Part shown: in pieces, positions 59,390 to 64,000 of the stretch
Position numbering within the stretch: the first letter of the stretch is position 1
Layout of the letters: each line of letters starts with the position of its first letter
Source of the DNA: Panopea generosa
Lineage: Eukaryota; Mollusca; Bivalvia; Adapedonta; Hiatellidae
Assembly: GCA_029582155.1 (NCBI GenBank)
Contig: CM055896.1
Location: forward strand, 6,898,624-6,962,623
Length of the DNA stretch: 64,000 bases
Direction of reading: 5' to 3'
Notes under the pieces: model-generated
Database searches by the model: none
Told to the model about the DNA's origin: nothing
What the model saw: the letters and a program-made list of their open reading frames with translations, nothing else
Made by a program: the position numbers and the translations under genes

Positions 59390-59650
59390 TAAACTTAGAG
59401 CGTTTATGAACCGCTCTCCAGTACTCTTCCTGGATAGAACCAGTACTGAGTGCTGTCCACTTCCTGGATAGAACCAGTACTGAGTGTTGTCCACTTCCTG
59501 GATAGAGCCAGTACTGAGTATTTTCCACTTCCTGGATAGAACCAGTACTGAGTGTTGTTTTAAAGAGGCATCGGTTTGAGCTGGGGATTGAACCCGAATC
59601 ATTTGCGTAAAAGGACAACACTCTATCCACTACACAACCTTGTCGCTTAT
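59390..59650 (-). mobile_element. SINE, family 3 (-), with internal four-fold tandem repeat
   Basis: Same ends as the 54930 copy (gaaccgctctcc at left; head ggatagagtgttgtcc on the minus strand at right). The segment cttcctggatagaaccagta ctgagtg is present four times, about 38 bp apart, where the 54930 copy has it once. The open frames here (LVLSRKW-type) come from the repeat. Confidence 0.88.
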
Positions 59651-60174
59651 TTATCAAACTAAATGGCAAGTTATATTTAATGTGGGACAAGGGGTAGATT
59701 TTTATATATCAAGTATACTACTCTTCCTGATTTTCCGGGCTAAAGGTCACACAAAAAATAATCGTAAGCGTAAAATGTCCTAATTTCCTTAAATCTAAAA
59801 AGAAAATTTCACCACCTAAAATTACAATAAAACTCTTTTTTTTAATACCAAACCCACACATTGTTAATTGGTTCAGGGGAAGTTGTGTTTATAAAACGCC
59901 AAATGTGCCACCTGTTTGACAAGTGCTTGCACCTGCCTATCTGTGTTTATGTGTCTCTGGCTATGCCAGCCTAAAATGTTTGTTCATCTGCAACCTCTAA
60001 ACCAGTTTGAAAATATTTCAAACCAGATCACATGTATATAACTTTTTTTGGCAAGCAAAAAATGGTCATACCGTCACTCAAAAGAGGCACAACTCTGTAG
60101 CGAGGCTTGAACCCCAGTGCAAGAAATAATATGTTTAAATAAAACTAGAAATCAGACAAACACACAACACAAAG
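59651..60174. other. Gene-free stretch
   Basis: No gene or repeat recognised. Confidence 0.35.
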
Positions 60175-60482
60175 TTGTTGTATGGTGATTAGAGTCGTTT
60201 TCAACAATTTTCAGCCATATAGCGACAGTGTCTACTTGAGACAGTATTCTGAGCGCGGTCATACTGGAAATTATCATGACGCAGTCACATGATATGATAC
60301 CCAACCGAGTCAAATTTTTCTGACACCAGGTCGACCAAACCTAAAACTTTCCTCTAAATGCTGAGCGCCAAGGGAGGAAGCAGCTTAGCATCATGTTTTA
60401 AGTATTTGCTCTGACCCGGCCGGTGATTGAACCCACGACCTACCGCATGAGAAGCAGATGACCTACAACTAGACCACAGCTG
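60175..60482 (-). mobile_element. SINE, family 2 (-), with tRNA-like head
   Basis: Longest copy of family 2 here. Body gtgtctacttgagacagtat, tctgagcgc, aatgctgagcgccaagggag. On the minus strand the right end is a tRNA-like head (gtggtctagttgtaggtcat as A box, cgtgggttcaatcaccgg as B box). Confidence 0.85.
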
Positions 60483-60559
60483 CAGTATTATTGTGTGATC
60501 AAAGGGATATAACAAAGAGAAAAATATCTGCTATAGTAAAAAATGCTTCAATGTGGAGT

Positions 60560-60720
60560 ATTTGCTCAAGATCACTCGCCTTAACCTCTGAGCTCACACG
60601 AGGTCGTAGGTTGGAGGTCAAAGATTGAAGCGAAGTTTGGGTCAAAGATTTTAAGTAAAAGAATTTGTCAGTGATTTGCAGATGACTTAGTCGTATTACT
60701 GTTAAAGAAGAATCCACTAT
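60560..60720 (+). mobile_element. Possible degraded SINE
   Basis: ctctgagctcacacgaggtc gtaggttggaggtc resembles a decayed tRNA head, and tttgtcagtgatttgcagatg resembles the family-1 body. Weak. Confidence 0.3.
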
Positions 60721-60808
60721 GAAACTGGATACCACATAAAACCAAACCTGCAAGATGATGTAAATGGCATCAAACCTCAATTTAATCTTCAATTTCGAAA
60801 TCAAGAAG

Positions 60809-62224
60809 TTTTTCATCATCAATGTCTTTAAGCCAAGACTAACGACTCATTTATACAAGTGTATATTGGTATGTTGGCAACACTAAATAATACTAAGAAA
60901 GCATCAGTTTACGATCATTCTTTATTCAAACATATCATTATTCAATCAATAAAACTTTCTCTCAATTATGTATATACGAAATATGAGGATTTTTCATTTT
61001 CGTATTGATATTGAACACCGTTACGTAGCATCAGCGCTATAAATATGCATGTAATGGCTACCAGGAGCAGTCCGATGACCCCAACTACGTCAAGAATTTG
61101 TACAATATTTACCGGTAAAATTTACATGAACTTCAGTTCAAAAGAGTGATATATAGATGTGAATGATAAATGAGTGAAAAAAATATAGATGAAGTTCACC
61201 CAAGTGCCCACTGGGTACTTGGACAAGATGTGATTTGGCCAATTAAATGTCATGCAAACATTTGACGTTGACATAATCAGACTGATCCATATAGCCATTA
61301 CATGTATATTTTCTGGCGCTGTTGCTACATGACCGTGTTCAACATTTTACATAAATTTACCAATATTTCACAACATTATACAATGCATACATACATAATA
61401 AATATCTTATATTCCTTAAACTATAAGATAACATTAATCTTCATTCAACTTCAATGTAGAAATCCAGAAAAACTTTTTAGAAGAAGTTTTTCATCATCAT
61501 TGTCTTTAAGCCAAGACTAACGACTCATTTATACAAGTGTATATTGGTATGTTGGCAAAACTAAATAATACATAGAAAACATCAGTTTACGATCATTCTT
61601 TATTAAATCATATCATTATTCGATATATAAAAATATCCACTCAATTATTTATATATGCGTGCATAAATATACATAAGTACTCAGTTTACGATCATATTTT
61701 ATTCAACCATATCATAATTCAATCTATAAAAAAATCACTCAATTATGTATATACGAGGTGTGTTAAAAATAAGCGTTCTTTTGTAATATTTTCAACATTT
61801 AATGAATAAAAATTATATTGCCATGAAAAGTAATATATCGTCTAAGCAAATGCCAAATGTTATATTGATATGGAATACCGTTGCGTAGCAACAGTACTAA
61901 AAGATGCATGTAATGACTACCCGGAGCTGTCTGATGATCTCATCGACGCCAAGTATTTACACAGTGTTTACCAGTCAAACATATATGAACTTCAGTTTAA
62001 ACTCATTGCATCATTGCACAGCTCAAGGAAGATTTATATAGAGATGTGCATGATAAATGAGTGAAACAATACATATGAAGTGCATTCAAGAGTCCAGTGT
62101 GTACTTGGACAAGATGTGATATGGCAGTTAAATGTCATGCGAATATTTGACTTTGACGAAATCGAACTGATCCGGATAGCCATTACACATATATTCTAGC
62201 GCTGTTGCTACATAACCGTTTTTA
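60809..62224. repeat. Large two-copy direct duplication
   Basis: 60809-61336 and 61478-62224 align in order: tcatcatcattgtctttaag, ccaagactaacgactcattt, tacaagtgtatattggtatg, cagtttacgatcattcttta, then accgttgcgtagcaac, gatgcatgtaatg, tgaacttcagtt, acttggacaagatgtgat, gcgctgttgctacat. Copy 2 is longer, with an extra segment at about 61680-61860 that includes a mariner-like end cgaggtgtgttaaaaataag at 61757. Copy 2 has a 64-codon open frame (61870-62064) that copy 1 lacks, so it may be a transposon coding remnant. Confidence 0.85.
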
Positions 62225-62422
62225 TAGCCACGCCGAAGGCCTTTTTGTCTGTGAGAAAAACAAGCGTCGGAGATGATCATGACTATTATTACAACACCAT
62301 TTTTATGACATTTATGTTTAACAAAGTATGTCCATGGGAAAAAGAATTATTTTCTAAACCATGTACATGATACCAGTGAATTAATTTGAGAAGCGTAAGC
62401 AGCTCATTGAAAGTAAGGACTT

Positions 62423-63132
62423 ATATAGAAAAGGAAAAGCAACTGATTTAAATTTTGTGATCGCTTGAGTATTCACGCAAAATGTTTCAAAAACTCGTTT
62501 TTCAGTTCCATTCATCTCAGAAATACAAATCAAAAACCTTTTTTGCACAATAGAATTCTCTACAAAGCAAGAAAATTCCAAGCAAATTGTCTTTAAATTG
62601 CTGAATTACTTGATAACAAAATTTGTATGCTGAAACTAAAGAAAACAACAAAAATACTTAAAATTTTATTTCAAACTGCAATATTTGTATTTCAAAATTA
62701 CCTTACGTGTATAAAACATTATAAAACATCTACCTTAAAGTGCAGTGGTCTTATTCAAGACCGTTTTGCTTGATTAAAACTTCATAAAACAATTAAGATA
62801 ACATAAAATTTCTAATATAGAAAAGGAAAAGCAACTGATTGAAATTTTAAAAACACTCGCGTATTCACGCAAAATCTCGTAAAATCTCATTTTCAATTAT
62901 TGTAATTCTATTCATCTCAGAAACACAAATAGAAATTCGTTCTTTGCAGAATGGAATTTTCTACAAAACAAGACAATTTTCAGCAAATTGTGTTTAAAAT
63001 TGTTGAATAACTTATGATAACAAAATTTGTATACTGCAACTAAAAACAACAAAAGTAAATGACATTCTACTTCAAACTGCAGTGTTTTTAATTCAATATA
63101 ATTTTATGTGTTTAAAACATTATAAAACATCT
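62423..63132. repeat. Two-copy ~395-bp tandem repeat
   Basis: 62423-62731 and 62817-63132 share tatagaaaaggaaaagcaac, gtattcacgcaaaat, attcatctcagaaa, ttctacaaa.caaga, gataacaaaatttgtat and cattataaaacatcta. Confidence 0.88.
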
Positions 63133-64000
63133 AAGGTTACATAATGCTTACATTTTATGTATAAGAAATGCAATTGAATGATTAATTTGCTTAAATATTA
63201 ATTCTTCATGTGCTATTTTATCTATATATAGTAGAGAGATGCAAGTTTCCTATCCTGGTTATATAAGTCCTTGGTGAAATGTTGTGAAAATTAACATTTT
63301 CATGCAAAATCTCGTTTTCATTTATTTATACTGCAATCCATTTCGGGATTACAGACCATATTTATTATTTTGCCAAAAGAAATTACCCATAAAAGGACAC
63401 CATTCATAGCAATGGGTATGTACAAATGTTGAGGTCTAATTGATTACAAAATGTGTGTAGTGCCACTATAAATATAACAATTACTTGGAACTTTTACCTA
63501 AACGTGCATTGGCCTTTTTTAAATTCAAGTCCGTGTTGCATGATTAAAACTTCATAAAACATTAAAGATAACATAAAACTTACATTAATGTACACATCAG
63601 TTGCCTGTGAATTTTGAATGTTTAATTTGCCTGTTTTTAATTCAAGACTGTTTTGCAAAACTTTATAAAACATCAAAGTTAACATTAATGTACAATAAAT
63701 TAGTTACCAGTGAATTTTGAATAATTAATTTGCTTTTTTTAATCGAAGACCGTTTTGCATGATTAAGACTTCATCAAACATTAAAAATATCATAATAGAA
63801 CTTATAATTATGAACAAGAAATTAGTTGCACGTGAAGTTTTTAATGATTATAGTATGCCTTTTTATAATTCAATACCATTTAGCATGATTAAAACTTCAT
63901 AAACATTATTAAAGATAACATAAAACTTATATTATGTATAAAAAAATAGATGCCAGTGATTTTTAAAATTATTAATTTGCCAAAACAAGAAATTTTCATG
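63133..64000. repeat. AT-rich satellite, ~100-125-bp units, running off the right edge
   Basis: Repeating block gaccgttttgcatgattaa, aacttcataaaacattaaag, ataacataaaactta, then gtgaattttgaa and attaatttgcc. Block starts near 63529, 63646, 63749 and 63872 give spacings of 117, 103 and 123 bp. A related block at 62736-62815 shows it mixes with the 395-bp repeat. Confidence 0.85.

Noticed and set aside
59373-59690. Two overlapping minus frames with repeated STGSIQE / LVLSRKW peptides
   Set aside because: They are translations of the four-fold internal repeat in a family-3 SINE.

Overview
The window is AT-rich metazoan DNA. Its genes have many introns with GT-AG borders, and it carries several families of tRNA-derived SINEs, short inverted-repeat DNA transposons, microsatellites and minisatellites. 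The only confidently recognised genes are two paralogous Cys-loop anion-channel subunits of the glycine-receptor type. The SINE-rich, AT-rich setting and the channel type suggest a lophotrochozoan, most likely a bivalve mollusc. That placement is an inference from general character, not from a species-specific marker.

Layout, left to right. (1) 1-8.2 kb has no recognised channel exon. It holds a short minus-strand reading frame with a signal-peptide-like start and a 28-residue tandem duplication, one + strand SINE, two SINE insertions with clear target-site duplications, a large CAGA/CGAC microsatellite and two hairpin structures. (2) 8.2-17.0 kb is channel gene A (+), with exons equivalent to 3-9 visible; its signal-peptide and first extracellular exons are not found. 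(3) 17.0-23.9 kb is a decayed minisatellite, a broken unrecognised coding remnant at 19.9-20.5 kb, and a 61-bp tandem repeat. (4) 23.9-33.05 kb is a decayed, colinear duplicate (copy C) of the 5' part of channel gene B. It retains two recognisable broken exons and stops at a SINE. (5) 33.3-39.5 kb is gene-poor. (6) 39.5-54.9 kb is channel gene B (+), complete in nine coding exons that splice in frame to 418 residues. Its introns carry SINEs, a SINE-derived satellite, a tRNA-Leu-like tandem array and MITE-like elements. (7) 54.9-64 kb is repeat-dominated, with SINEs, direct duplications and AT-rich satellite running off the right edge.

Genes A and B share identical internal exon lengths (68, 227, 83, 132, 231 and 161 bp), the same phases, the PAR anion-selectivity motif before M2, the Cys-loop and the second loop-C cysteine pair typical of glycine receptors. 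Both carry leucine instead of the usual threonine at M2 position 6'. They probably form, or join, a pentameric chloride channel at the plasma membrane. Whether the ligand is glycine cannot be decided from sequence. No wholly new biological system is visible. The most unusual features are the 6' leucine pair, the decayed third channel copy, and the repeated tendency of different SINE families here to turn internal segments into tandem arrays.
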